Below, one piece after another: positions 1 through 11,411 of a DNA stretch of 62,811 nt; within the stretch, counting starts at the first letter, position 1; every line of letters starts with the position of its first letter. The stretch comes from Amanita rubescens (Eukaryota > Basidiomycota > Agaricomycetes > Agaricales > Amanitaceae), in contig WION01000301.1 of assembly GCA_015039365.1 (NCBI GenBank), forward strand, positions 1-62,811, read 5' to 3'. A model generated the notes under the pieces. It did no database searches, was not told where the DNA came from, and saw nothing but the letters and a program-made list of their open reading frames with translations. Position numbers and translations under genes: made by a program.

Positions 1-206
1 CGACGATGCCAGGTCGTTTGCGTTTTCGCGCATAAGGTATTTGTTGGGTTGAGTTGAAAAATCACCTTCTTAGATATCGTCATAACCTGTCCGTAATGTC
101 GTAACCAAAGGTAGTAATACGCGAACCGTGGGGTAACGCTCGCCCTCAGTGATGTTGCGGTAATAATTTGGATAAGATGACAGTTTCGTGCCAGTATTAC
201 AATGGA

Positions 207-527
207 TCAATGGTTGTCAATACTGCGATCGCCATCTTTCTCCTCGTCATCGTCAGGAGGATTTAATTGTGCAGCGACGGTCATAAACCTGTTTTTGCGA
301 ATAAAGTTTAGCTATCGCAAATCAGAATTGAAAGCATACTTTGCGGCATCTACTGCTGCGAATGTTTGCATGGCTTGTAGATCGACTTGTAATTGCTCAC
401 ACAAGTCAGCCGTAGTACTCAATGCTCTGTTCATTCTGCGTATGCTGTGTGCAAGTTGAGCATAGAGCCTATCCTTGGCTAGTGTAGCGTTAGTCGGGAT
501 TGCCATGTCACACTTCGGCCGAGTCAC
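207..527 (-). CDS. HSK3: DASH complex subunit Hsk3-like small protein
   Basis: Two exons (527-340 and 288-207) encode 89 residues. The donor is GTATGC, the acceptor CAG, and the phase is consistent across the junction. The first 60 residues form a coiled-coil-like helix ([18 protein letters not shown], then a Q/L/A-rich stretch up to [14 protein letters not shown]), followed by an acidic tail. Size and heptad pattern match the Hsk3 family, a small subunit of the DASH/Dam1 ring that couples kinetochores to microtubule plus ends. The join restores KFMTVAAQ, which supports the splice. The ATG at 527 gives the longest form; the Met at residue 8 is an alternative start. It diverges from MET5 with 69 bp between the start codons. 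The family call rests on pattern recognition of a very short protein. Confidence 0.6.
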
Positions 528-596
528 GTACTCGGACTCATTCTCAGTGAGAATGACGTGCTCTCAACTCCTGGACTATTTTTTACACCGTCTATC

Positions 597-3500
597 ATGT
601 CCGTAGCAAACCTCGTTGCTCGAATCGCCTACTTTGCTTCTGATGTTGTGCTGGAATCACAACCGATCCTTTCTTCGTTCACCTCAACATTAACGGAACA
701 TCGGCCGAAGGTACTACAACTCCCCTACGGTGCAGATCCTGGTTCCACTATCTTGCGGTACTCTAATGATGCCGTCGTATCATTCATGGCATCGTCCAAT
801 GCTCAACTGGTATCAAGACTTGCGTTACATCTCTCCGATCTTTCTTCCCGGCCTGCAGTACTCCATTTAGCTGTTACTGACGACCTTTCTGACGTTCTTC
901 AATTGCGGTCAGCGGTTCCGTACTTCGTTCTTTCGACTTCTCCCCAACAGGCCCACGATCACGCTCTTCTCGCCTCGAGATTAGCTCGAGTGGAACATAA
1001 GGCCGTTATACACGCGTACTACACTAGCGGCGATGCTAGTAGTGTCGACCAAGTCCCTGAGGATCAGATCGCTCCCTTCTTGTTTGGTCCAAAGCGTCCA
1101 ATCTCTTCTAATGGACACGCTATAGTAAACGGAGGCTCTCAGTCACTAGTCAACGGGTATCAGTTGAACGGACGGGCTAATGGCCACGCAAATGGCTATA
1201 CCAACGGAAGCATCAACGGTTATGCCAACGGCCTTCCAGGCTTCCGACAAAGCGACGATCCGGACCTCGCCGATTTATATTCGGCTTATATTTCTGCCGG
1301 TCTAGACACTTTGGCACTCACACGTAGACCGTTGAAGGCACTAAACTTGCACGGTGATCTACAATCACAAACTACTCTAGTCATCGTTGGACCTTATAAC
1401 AATACTGAATCATCCAGTAATGAAACCATTATTACATTGTCATTGCTCAATCCTTTACTTCCTTCGCATCTTCTCAGTGCCATTCCCGCCAGCGCAAACC
1501 GCGTCGTCGTTCTTGAACAAGTTCGTAAATGGAATACAAAATGGCTACCGCTGTATCTGGACGTGGTCCAGGCTCTGCAGCAAAGAGACGCTTCGGACAG
1601 GCCTGTGGTCCAAAGTGCTGTTCTCGAGTCTGATGACAAAGCTGGGCTCTCCGGTGTCATGCATCGCGCTCTCGATTCATCCGCGCTTCAAATTGGAGGT
1701 GCTTTGACAGGCCCAACGATTACTGTCCCACCTCGCATCCCTCGACACGAGTCTTCATACACGAAGATACTCTCGCACCTCTTCGGTGAACGATTGGAGG
1801 TGACGAACTCCCCTTCCCTTATCGCTTCACTGGGTGATATCGCCACGAGCCCCGAGTTTGCGCTCGGACGTGTCAGGGGACAGCTGGAACATCGGAAAGA
1901 GCTTATAGACGCCGTTCAAGATCTGTTGCACGACGAAGAATTAAATCCCGAGTTACATCACCTCCTCAGCCAATGGATCATGGTCAAGGATCATGCGGCA
2001 AAAAGCAGGGTAGTTGGCGACCAGATCGTTTCAAAACTGGAATCAGGTATCTCCAAGGATCCTCTGGCTTCGAAAATACTTTCGTTGCGCTCTCACCTTC
2101 CAGCGCTTTCCCGGTGGATAATTGGCTCAGATGCCTGGTCTTATGACCTCGGCTCGTCTGGTCTGCATCATGCCATCGCTTCTGGTCTCAATGTTAACAT
2201 TCTTATCATTGACACTGTTCCCTACTCGAAAAGGAATAGTGCTGACCCCCATCGTCGCAAGCAGGATGTTGGGCTCTATGCGATGAATTATGGAAATGTC
2301 TACGTCGCTAGCGTTGCAGTATACAGCTCTTACGCCCAGGTCCTACAGGCTGTTGCAGAAGCTGATCGTTATGATGGACCCAGTGTCGTCCTTGCTTACC
2401 TGCCTTATCAAAATGAGGATGCGCCAGCGCTCGAAGTCCTCAAAGAGACCAAGCTGGCAGTAGATGTGGGTTATTGGCCTTTATATCGCTGGGACCCATC
2501 AAAGGAACGCCAAGGAAAAGAACCGTTTTCATTAGATTCGGATGCTATCAAGAACGAGTTACGACAGTTTTTGGACCGTCAGAACCATCTGTCGCAACTT
2601 GTGCGTTCTAGGCCCGAAATTGCTGCTGAGCTTGTAAGCAGCCTAGGTGAAAATATCAAAGAGGCTCGCAAGAAAAGGGCACAGCAGTCGTACAACGAGC
2701 TGCTAACGTCATTGGATGCACCGCCGTTATTGGTTTTATATGCATCCGATGGCGGTAACGCCGAGAAGGTTGCCAAGAGGCTCGCGAACAGGGGCAAAGT
2801 TCGCGGGCTTACTACCACCGTTGCTACTTTTGACTCTATGCCCCTTGACAGCCTGGCAAACGAAGAGTATGTCGCATTCGTCACATCAACCGCCGGTCAA
2901 GGAGAACCACCGCAAAATGGGCGTCAATTTTTCAAGGCAATCAACGCCGCGGCCGGGCGTGGCGAGCAATTGCTCACCAAGCTCAAGTTCGCGGTCTTCG
3001 GCATGGGCGACAGCCATTACTGGCCTCGCCCCGAAGATGCTCATTACTACAACAAACCTGGAAAGGAGTTGAATGCGCGGTTGGAGGCCTTGGGTGGACA
3101 GGGCTTTGCCAACGTTGGATTGGGAGATGATCAAGACGCCGATGGGTACGAGACAGGCTATAAAGCCTGGGAGCCCCTCATTTGGAAGGCGCTTGGTGTC
3201 GACTCGATCGAAATAACAGAAGCTGAACCAGAGCCAATCACGAACGAACATATCAAGGTTGCGTCTGGGTACTTGCGTGGGACCATTGTGGAAGGTCTTG
3301 AAGATACGAGTACAGGTGCTTTGGCCCCGAGCGACACTCAGTTGACTAAATTCCATGGTATATACCAGCAAGACGACCGCGATATCCGCGATGAGCGTCA
3401 AGTCGAAGGGCTTGAACCTGCTTACGCTTTCATGATTCGTGTGAGGATGCCTGGAGGTGTTTGCACTGCTAAGCAGTGGCTTCAGATGGATCAAATCGCT

Positions 3501-5218
3501 GATGAGCACGGATCGGGGACATTCAAGATCACAACTAGGCAAACGTTCCAGTTCCACGGTGTTATCAAGAGGCATCTCAAGTCAGCTATTCAAGATATCA
3601 ATCGTGTGTTGCTGGACACGCTCGCTGCTTGTGGAGATGTTAACAGGTGTGTTGCACATTTTGTCCAATTTCGATGTATTGAACCGTCGCTAGGAACGTC
3701 ATTTGCTCCTCCATACCCACGTTGTCAAATCTACATGCCCAAGTATACGAATTTTCAAAGCAAGTTAGCGGGCATCTTATTCCAAGAACAACAGCATACC
3801 ATGAGATTTGGCTAGACAAGAAAATGGTTGCGGGCGATGCGGTACAAGATTTTGAGCCATTCTATGGTGAATTTTACCTCCCGCGAAAGGTATGATTAGC
3901 CGCACTTCCTGTCACAACTTCTTACATTGGACAATCTAGTTCAAAATTGCTGTTGCTGTTCCTCCTACGAACGATGTGGATGTATTTGCCAACGACGTCG
4001 GATTCATCGCCATTGTTAATTCTCGTGGAGAATTGGTCGGATTCAACGTAGCTGTTGGAGGCGGCATGGGTGTCACTCATGGAAACAAGAAGACCTACCC
4101 ACGCGCAGCGAACGTGATTGGATTCTGCACCGTCGAGCAAGGGAAATATGTAGCAGAAAAAATTATGCTTGTTCAACGCGACAATGGAAATCGTGTAGAG
4201 TGCGTATATTATCGCCCCTTACATTCTTAAAGTGCAATCCTGACATTCGTGCCATAGCCGTAAGAACGCGCGTCTTAAGTACACAATCGACAGAATGGGC
4301 TCGGATGTCTTCAAAGCCAAAGTGGAAGAGCTTCTCGGATATGAACTCGAAGCTCCTCGACCTTATTCATTTGACCGGAACATCGACGACTTTGGCTGGC
4401 ACCGTGGCTCAGATGGAAAGCATCATTTCATGATGTTTATCGAAAACGGACGAATCCAGGACGAGCCAGGAAAAGAATTCAAGAAAGGTTTGCGCGAGAT
4501 CGCAAAGGTCCACAAAGGGGAGTTCAGGTTGACGGCAAACCAACATTTGATGCTGTCTGATATACCGGGGGAAGAGGTGCCTCGTATAAAAGCACTCTTG
4601 GCACAGTACAAGTTGGACAACTTGTCATATACGGGACTGAGATTGTCCAGCTCCGCCTGCGTCGCGTTCCCAACATGCGGATTGGCCATGGCCGAATCAG
4701 AACGGGTGAGTGCCTTGACAATGATGTTCATTGGATCAGCTGTTCAGACAGCCATGTTAGTACCTCCCGCTTCTCATCGACAAAGTTGAAAAGATCTGCG
4801 AAGTAAACGGTCTCAGAAATGATTCGATCGTTATGCGCATGACCGGGTGCCCCAACGGCTGCGCTAGACCGTATCTTGCGGAAGTCGCGTTCGTGGGCAA
4901 GGCCCCGGGAACGTACTCTATGCTTCTTGGAGGTGGATATTATGGGCAACGCTTGAACAAGATTTTCAGGGGTACGCCTTTTCTTGGCTTGTGTGGTACG
5001 CGGCTCTGATGGATCTGGTAGAAACGGTAACTGAACCCGAAATACTTGCTATTCTTCGACCAATGATCAAACGATACGCTCTGGAGCGCCGGGAAGGAGA
5101 GCGTTTTGGTGATTGGACAATAAGGGCTGGATACATTTCTGCGACGACAGAGGGTAAGGCCTGGTACGAAGGCATGGGTGGAGAAGGGGAACACCGCGAG
5201 ATTGCAGTGGCAGCATAG
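597..5218 (+). CDS. MET5: Sulfite reductase [NADPH] beta subunit (hemoprotein)
   Basis: Six exons (597-3646, 3694-3889, 3940-4199, 4258-4705, 4761-4971, 5022-5218) join in phase to 1,453 residues. The protein reduces sulfite to sulfide for cysteine and methionine synthesis. Domains in order: a pyruvate-oxidoreductase-like N-terminal half interrupted by an N/G-rich linker (about residues 170-213), a flavodoxin domain ([18 protein letters not shown] near residue 711), then the sulfite/nitrite reductase core from about residue 920. The [4Fe-4S]-siroheme cysteines are in CVAFPTC and CPNGC. The length fits fungal MET5/ECM17. An in-frame reading extends upstream to a GTG at 558, but the first ATG is at 597. 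The last exon lies within a local tandem duplication. Confidence 0.95.
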
Positions 5219-5548
5219 AAGACAGAAAGTTTGGTTATTTAACCCTATGTATATCAAAAAACGAGAAATACTTCACTCGTTGTTTCACCAAGAGCCTCTC
5301 TGATGGATTTCAACAGCTTGTCCAGAGGGTAAGGCCTGGAACGTGAGTGGAGAAGGGAAACACCGCGGTGGCAGCATAATAGAAAGTTTGGTTATTTAAC
5401 TATATCAAAAAAGACAAGAATTCGTATCCACTCCAATCCAGGTCATGTCGCCGACCATAGGTTTCTACAATGGTATCCATACTTCACTCATTGTTTGGAA
5501 GACATTATTTCACCGAGAGCCTCTCTGATGGACTTCAGAACCTTGTCT
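5148..5548. repeat. Imperfect tandem duplication across the convergent MET5/AGX1 ends
   Basis: Unit 1 (5148-5322) and unit 2 (5323-5548) both start with cagagggtaaggcctgg and end near ctctctgatgga followed by cttgtc. Unit 1 holds the intact MET5 end and a degraded copy of the AGX1 last exon. Unit 2 holds a degraded copy of the MET5 end and the intact AGX1 last exon. Small indels and an extra stretch of about 50 bp in unit 2 separate the copies. Confidence 0.85.
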
Positions 5549-7262
5549 ACATCGCCTCGTTCCTCATCTATCGCCGTTACGCCCATGTGTCTACGAACGA
5601 ATTTAATTTAAATACAAGATGAAGAGCAGAACCAACGTACCCAATCCGGAAATACATATCTGGGATATGGACTTGTAAGACCACGGAAGGAGGAAGAAAA
5701 CATAACAACAGCTTACCTTTGATCTCCTTATGCACACCACCGGCGACCACGACGCCCTTGTTGGCCAACCGCGGTAATAAGTCACCTCCAGTCACTCCCT
5801 GAGGATAGTACAACTATCCATTCATTCAATCAACACGGCAACAGATATAGACCACATCATGCTTACCGCCGTCATTCCATTAGCCCTTTCTTCCAACTTC
5901 TCCGCGACAAATTTGAGTCCAAGTTTCTCTACACCCTGTCTGATCTTCTCTGTCGTCTTCCTGTGACGTTCTAGGCGTTCTTGAAGAGGAATGGAGTTGG
6001 AGCGAAGTATGAGCTGCAAGGACGCATGGTATGCATAGATGAGATTGACGGGTGGAGTGGCGAAATATGCAGCCCGGTTCTCTTCGTACGCTTTCATGAT
6101 GGGAAGCCAGCTTTTTGGCACTAAGTCTCTCCATTTTTGCAATGAGAAAGGAAAGAGCTGCTTACTTATCCCACGACGCATAGTAGGATGCGACCGGTGT
6201 CTTGCGGGCACGATATACGGCCAAAGCACGCTGACTCGCTGCCAGGATGGACAATCCAGGGGGTGCGCCGAGACCCTTTTGACTGGCACTGAGAACGACG
6301 TCGACATCCCAATCGTCCATTCTCAATTCTTCGCTTGCGACAGAGCATACAGCGTCTACTGCAACCTGACGCGCATTTCAGATTCCGCCTGCAAAAGAAT
6401 GGGAAAAGAGGCACATACCAGCGTTTGAGGCGAAATGCGACGTACGACTTCCGTCAAGGCCTTTACGTTGCTCAACACTCCCGTAGAGGTATCAACATGA
6501 GTAATGGTAACAAGTTTATACTGTTTTTGTCTAAGAGCTCCTTCTAGTTGAGAAAGGGTAACGGCAGCACCGATGGGTGCATTGAGTTGGGTAACATTGG
6601 CGCCATATGCCTTCAAGCTGGGACGTGTGAGTAACGGTAGGGGGCAACGAAGCAAAACACGTACCAGGCAGCGAAACCGCCCCCAAAGTAACCGCTGTGC
6701 AGCACGAGGACATCATTCCCTGATTCGACCAAGTTGGCGGATACCTGGTCCCAGCCGAGCGTTCCACTGCCGCTAACAAGGAACGGCTGTGCGTCTTTCG
6801 TCAATAGGACCTCCCTAGAGCCGTTGATCTCGCCATCAAGCACCGTCGATCATGACGATATAAGAATGCAGCGTACCGAGTCATGCGAATGCATTCTCCA
6901 AAGACGTGGACGAACTCGGAAGAGACGTGCGACATCGAAGGGTGAGCATTGGCATAGAGGACTTCATCCGCAACCTCGATAGGTCCTGGAATGCTGCATA
7001 AAAGAGATTTATCTCAGCAAAAGTGATCATCTAATGATAGCCATCAGTTGACTGACACAAGAAGCCTAATAGATGCCGCTGTGTACGTTAGTTCCCCCAC
7101 AATGCCTGTATGAGGACCTACTTGTGAGGAGCCTTATTCAAGGAGATCAGGGATTACTCGGGGATGAAAGGAGGGTACACAAACCTGTTTGAACTGGGGT
7201 GAGGACATGGCGTAACGGACCAAAGGGCGAGTGATGCGAGTAAGCCTGGGTATGGTGAACAT
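5488..7262 (-). CDS. AGX1: Alanine-glyoxylate aminotransferase (class V, PLP)
   Basis: Eleven exons join in phase to 408 residues: 7262-7185, 7132-7122, 7065-7057, 6993-6877, 6814-6665, 6617-6419, 6365-6166, 6110-5867, 5813-5717, 5659-5641 and 5590-5488. The enzyme transaminates alanine and glyoxylate to pyruvate and glycine using pyridoxal phosphate. Recognisable family segments are APHKLLVIPGPIEV, SMSHVSSEFVHVFG, GSGTLGWDQV, the PLP-lysine motif SASQKGLG (Lys near 217), and AYFATPPVNLI. Exons 2 and 3 are only 11 and 9 nt, but they are required to restore the conserved N-terminus. The first 20 residues are basic and could be a mitochondrial presequence; the second Met (codon at 7208) would give a shorter form. 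It converges on MET5. Confidence 0.93.
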
Positions 7263-7468
7263 GGTATTAGAACGGCATTTCTAAGCTAAAAAAGCGCCGG
7301 ATGCGGCACTCCGATATGAGACGGATCAGAGGCTGCGGAGAACCGGTAGCGGAGGTATCAATTTTTTATTCATCCGAGGTGTATCTACAACAGACGATTC
7401 GCCTAATTAACATGCCGTTCCGAGGCATCGTGAACGAGAAAAAAAACGAATAGAAGTAGAAGAGATAC

Positions 7469-9356
7469 TCAGATCGCACCCTTTATGCCGACCCTACGAT
7501 ACTTTTCCTCAAACGCCTCCCTCAGCTGGCGATACGCATTTTTGCAATCCAGGTTCTTCTTCTTATCAGGATCGTTTGGATTCTGGAACAAGCCTGCCGA
7601 GTGATTAATTAAAAATGTCCTCGCGTCATCTAGCGACTCAAACGCGAGCTCTCTTTGAATGAAGCTGAGTGGGATAGAATGGTATCTGTTGGTTCACTTG
7701 ATAAGTTAAACCATCGAACATCGAACATCAAGAACGTACGCTTTGGTTATGACAAGTAGAGCTTTCACCCTTTCCCGATTAATAAAATGATCCATGATAT
7801 ATGCGCCCATATTCGGGGCGTCTTCATATAACTGAAATAACGAATGATAATTTCCCATTGAGAGAGCCCTGGACACACTCAGAGCATGCTTCACTGCATC
7901 GTCCGCTTTCTGTCTGGGTGTTAGTTGACCTACAAATAAATTCAATTCTGCAGGGAACGTCAAGACAAGTTCCACAATTATAACAAAGCGTACCGCTTCG
8001 ATTTAACCCGTGTAGAAGCATAAGGATACGATATGCGGTAAATTCTTCTACTCTGCCTGGTATCCCAAGTTCATAGAGCATTTTGAGTGTTGCCTGACAC
8101 TGATTGTACTCTACCATATCGTCCTGGAGAATATTCAGACTCAACTTCTTTGGTTGACTACACACTTACGCTTTCGAGAGCCATCCGAGCATGTATTTCA
8201 TAGACTTGCACAGTAAACTCATTCTTGATGCGTTGAATCTAATGCCAAACACGGAAAGGTAAGTAACGAGTATAAAAGGTGTGACAGATGGCACCAGGGA
8301 CGCACCGTCAGATCTTGCCTCAAGCTTTTGAACTGGCTACATATCCAGTTGTAAGAAACTTTTTCTCGCCATTTCTTTTTCAGTTCAATCAAAGTCTGCT
8401 GAAGAACAGGATAAGGCCGTATCTGCTCGGGTTTAGGGTCCTGGAATCAAATAGTGATTAAGGCAGAGAAAATGGGTAAAAATAAAAAGAGGTGGTGCGC
8501 ATACTGTTGTTAGTCTTAGATAGTCCTTGAAAATCTCTTGCGAAGTTCCGACTATGGTGTGTCGGTCCCAATCAATCACGTTCTGTCCAGTTACTAAGCA
8601 TGCGAGAGCACTCTGCCATGTGGAGCACCACGCACAGGATCTGCTTCAGGGTCATCCGCGGCGGCGGCATCTAGACCATATGGCGACGCAGACCGAGACA
8701 GAAGACTCTTGCTCTCGAACAAATGTCCACGGTGTAAGTTTGCCTTGGGTAGAGACGGTCCAGCACCATTGCTGATGCCGGAACCGCCACTTACTTGTAA
8801 TGTTTTCTTCCGCTCAGGTTCAACAGCGAAGCGTGCAGCCCGTCTTTCTAAAGCTGCTTGGTCATTCGGATCAAACGCGGACGATGCTGTTGTTGTAGTT
8901 GTAGGGTACCCATAAGCTCCCATATTCTGCAGGTGCTTCTGCGCTTTTTTAGCCTTCTTACTTGACGTAGGATGTTCCGTTCTGTGAAGTTGTTTAGCTC
9001 AGTCAGACGTTAAAAAAAAGGCTCTTTTGCGCACGTCTTCCGTTTGAGACTGTTCAGAACTGGCGGGGGTTTGGGTTGCAAACTGGTCCCAAAGAATTTG
9101 AGTTAAACATTTCTCAACCATATAGCAACAGCACCTTTGCAATTGCACTGCAGCCCAATCGGTCGTCCATAGTGCTTGGGCTGCAAAAGCTTCACTTATT
9201 ACCTTCTTGAGCTCGGTTTGAGCATCTGCTCTGTTAGCGTCTGTCATTTGACCAAGACACTTTGCGACCCATTCTCTGGGGGTTCATGTCAATAAATAAA
9301 GCGTGCACACGAGTAAAAGCTAACTTGAGTTGTGGTGGCCACGAATCCGAGGACAT
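7469..9356 (-). CDS. THP3: SAC3/GANP-domain protein of the Thp3/LENG8 type
   Basis: Ten exons (9356-9325, 9275-9135, 9082-9035, 8981-8636, 8582-8505, 8440-8306, 8238-8170, 8123-7994, 7947-7740, 7685-7469) join in phase to 467 residues. The N-terminal half is low-complexity and basic. The C-terminal half matches the SAC3/GANP domain of Thp3: VIDWDRHTIVGTSQEIFKDY, then WREKVSYNW, TAYRILMLLHG, and MGAYIMDHFINRERVKAL. Thp3 acts with Csn12 in transcription elongation and mRNA processing in the nucleus. Exon 4 could instead lose a piece at an internal GTAAGT, but the unspliced reading stays in frame. The start is an ATG in a short first exon recovered from the conserved WPPQLKEWV segment. It lies 120 bp downstream of CYT1 on the same strand. 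Confidence 0.85.
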
Positions 9357-9475
9357 AGTAGTGATGAATACGAGGTTAAGCCGCGAGGATCACACCGGTC
9401 ATGGTATAACAAATAGACGTAAACAGACTAAATATACTACGAGTCGATTGTCTATGCTAAAACTGTCTTCTTTTT

Positions 9476-10784
9476 CTAATGTGTCTTACCAGTCGGTGGG
9501 TTATACACTACGCCTCATTAGTATCTTTTCAATTCATATGATCACCCAACTTACCAATCTTCCGGTTCTTGATTGGCGACCATTTGAATCGCTTCACATA
9601 TAAACTCAGCAGAGTCAACGCAGAGCACAAAATCACTGCCTTGATACCGTATTGTTTCCGTATGTCGTGCTCGGGCTCTGCTGCCCAGTTAAGGAATGTA
9701 ACAACATCCTTGGCCAATTGTGAAGTTGTGGCAGGAGTTCCTGCAACACATCTCAACAAGGATCCGCAAATACACGGAAAGAATCGTACCGTCTTCGAAT
9801 TCAACCAGGCCATCGAAAAGAACGCGAGCCATGGAGATTGCACCACCCGGGAAGTAGGGGTTATAGTTCATTCCTTCACGGACCTCAACACCTGCTGGGG
9901 GGTCGATGTAGCCAGTCAGAAGCGAAAAGATATAATCCTTGCCCTTCTGTCAGATTCAAACCTCTTCTGCAATACACTACACTTACTGCACCACCATGAC
10001 GAGCTTTGACGATCAAACTCAAGTCGGGGGGCAAAGCGCCACCATTGCTAGCGCGGGCAGCTTGCTCATTGGGGTATGGTGCAGGCATATAGTCGGAAAG
10101 TTTTCCAGGGCGTTGGAACATCTCTCCCTGATCATCCGGGCCATCCGTATATTCTACTTCTTCTGCCATTGCGCGGGCTTCATCGGCAGTGTGCGATACG
10201 CCGACGAGATTACGCCAAGCGATGCGGTCCAACGAGTGACATGCGGCACAAACTTCGCGGTAGACTTGGTAACCCCTTCGAATGCTGTTTTTCAACGTGA
10301 TAAGTTAGCTGTTCCTTACAACCAGCACCGCGACCGGTCTGCTTACCTGGCATGGTCAAATGAATCGAACAAACCATTGTGTGACCACGGATGTGCAGTA
10401 GGGTGCAACCCCTCGTCTGCAAGACCGCTGGCATGCACTTCCCCGATGAACGGAAGCGTGCCGTATAAATGTGTGTACCAGGCTATTGACCCGATGGTCA
10501 AAGCAGAAAGTGACGCGACTGTTGCACGAGAGTTTGCGAATGCCTTGAGTTATTCTCAACACTTGGTCAGGTTAAGCACATGATACATGACGTACCTCAA
10601 AAGTTGACGATGATGAGGAATGGGTGGAGGCGTTTCGGACCTGGCCGTGACGTCCTTGTTAAAACTGTTGCATAGCGCTATTCCGCGTTGTACGCACCGA
10701 AACAAATGCAGAACGGGCATATGCGGAGGCACAGCCGTGGCCTGCAGCTTTTCTCAAGGCTCCCGCAGACAGCCTCGAGAACAT
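9476..10784 (-). CDS. CYT1: Cytochrome c1, heme protein of respiratory complex III
   Basis: Seven exons (10784-10698, 10640-10596, 10543-10347, 10284-9987, 9946-9790, 9740-9555, 9507-9476) join in phase to 333 residues. The protein carries electrons from the Rieske centre to cytochrome c in the intermembrane space. It has a basic mitochondrial presequence ([15 protein letters not shown]), a hydrophobic sorting segment, the covalent heme motif CAACH near residue 123, typical blocks such as [17 protein letters not shown] and [18 protein letters not shown], and a C-terminal membrane anchor ([17 protein letters not shown]). The tiny last exon encodes [10 protein letters not shown]. The length matches fungal cytochrome c1. 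Confidence 0.95.
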
Positions 10785-11411
10785 TTTGGTTCTAGGATTT
10801 TACAGGAGAGTGACGACGAAGTTATCACGTCACGCGTGTGACACGCTCAACGGAATGAACCGGAGCCTGGAGGGGATATTGGCTACAGGTACTCTTCCGT
10901 ATCTATTAGTACAGTCATAATATTTCGCCCATTTGCACTGGGGCCTGGGATGCAGTCCTCCGGAGCTAGTGAGGTCACGGCTAGGCGTCCGTTGACGTAT
11001 CATGTCTGTCATTGGCACGTTGGATGGAAAACAGTGCTAGTATAACGAGGATTTACAGGACGGATGGGAAAGAATCATTCGCCCCAGGCTCAATCATCAT
11101 TCGCGTGAACAATCTCTAGAATAACGGATTACAACGCGCGAAATTAATTCTGCAAAGCCGCATTCTGCTAGCCACGACTCGAGAAGATTCAATTTTGGGC
11201 CTGCGCCGGTGCGTTCAATTTCCTTTCTGTTCATGCAATCCTGAAAAAAACAGTTGTTTGATGGACAGTTTAACGTTTAACCTCCAAACTAGTATTAGTC
11301 ACGACGACGACCGCAGGCGGCTCTTAAAAAATTGTCGGTTCTTGCTGTGTCAGAACGTGTGATAGTATCAATTATGCCGTAGCACGTGACCATCATTGCT
11401 AGTTCCTCCAA
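10785..11411. other. Intergenic region between divergent CYT1 and dynein intermediate chain
   Basis: No gene was seen in these 627 bp. The stretch must hold both promoters. Only short meaningless reading frames occur. Confidence 0.6.

Noticed and set aside
2886..3575. 229-codon open frame on the minus strand inside MET5
   Set aside because: It lies fully antisense to the conserved sulfite reductase exon and encodes nothing recognisable; codon bias of the real gene explains the openness.
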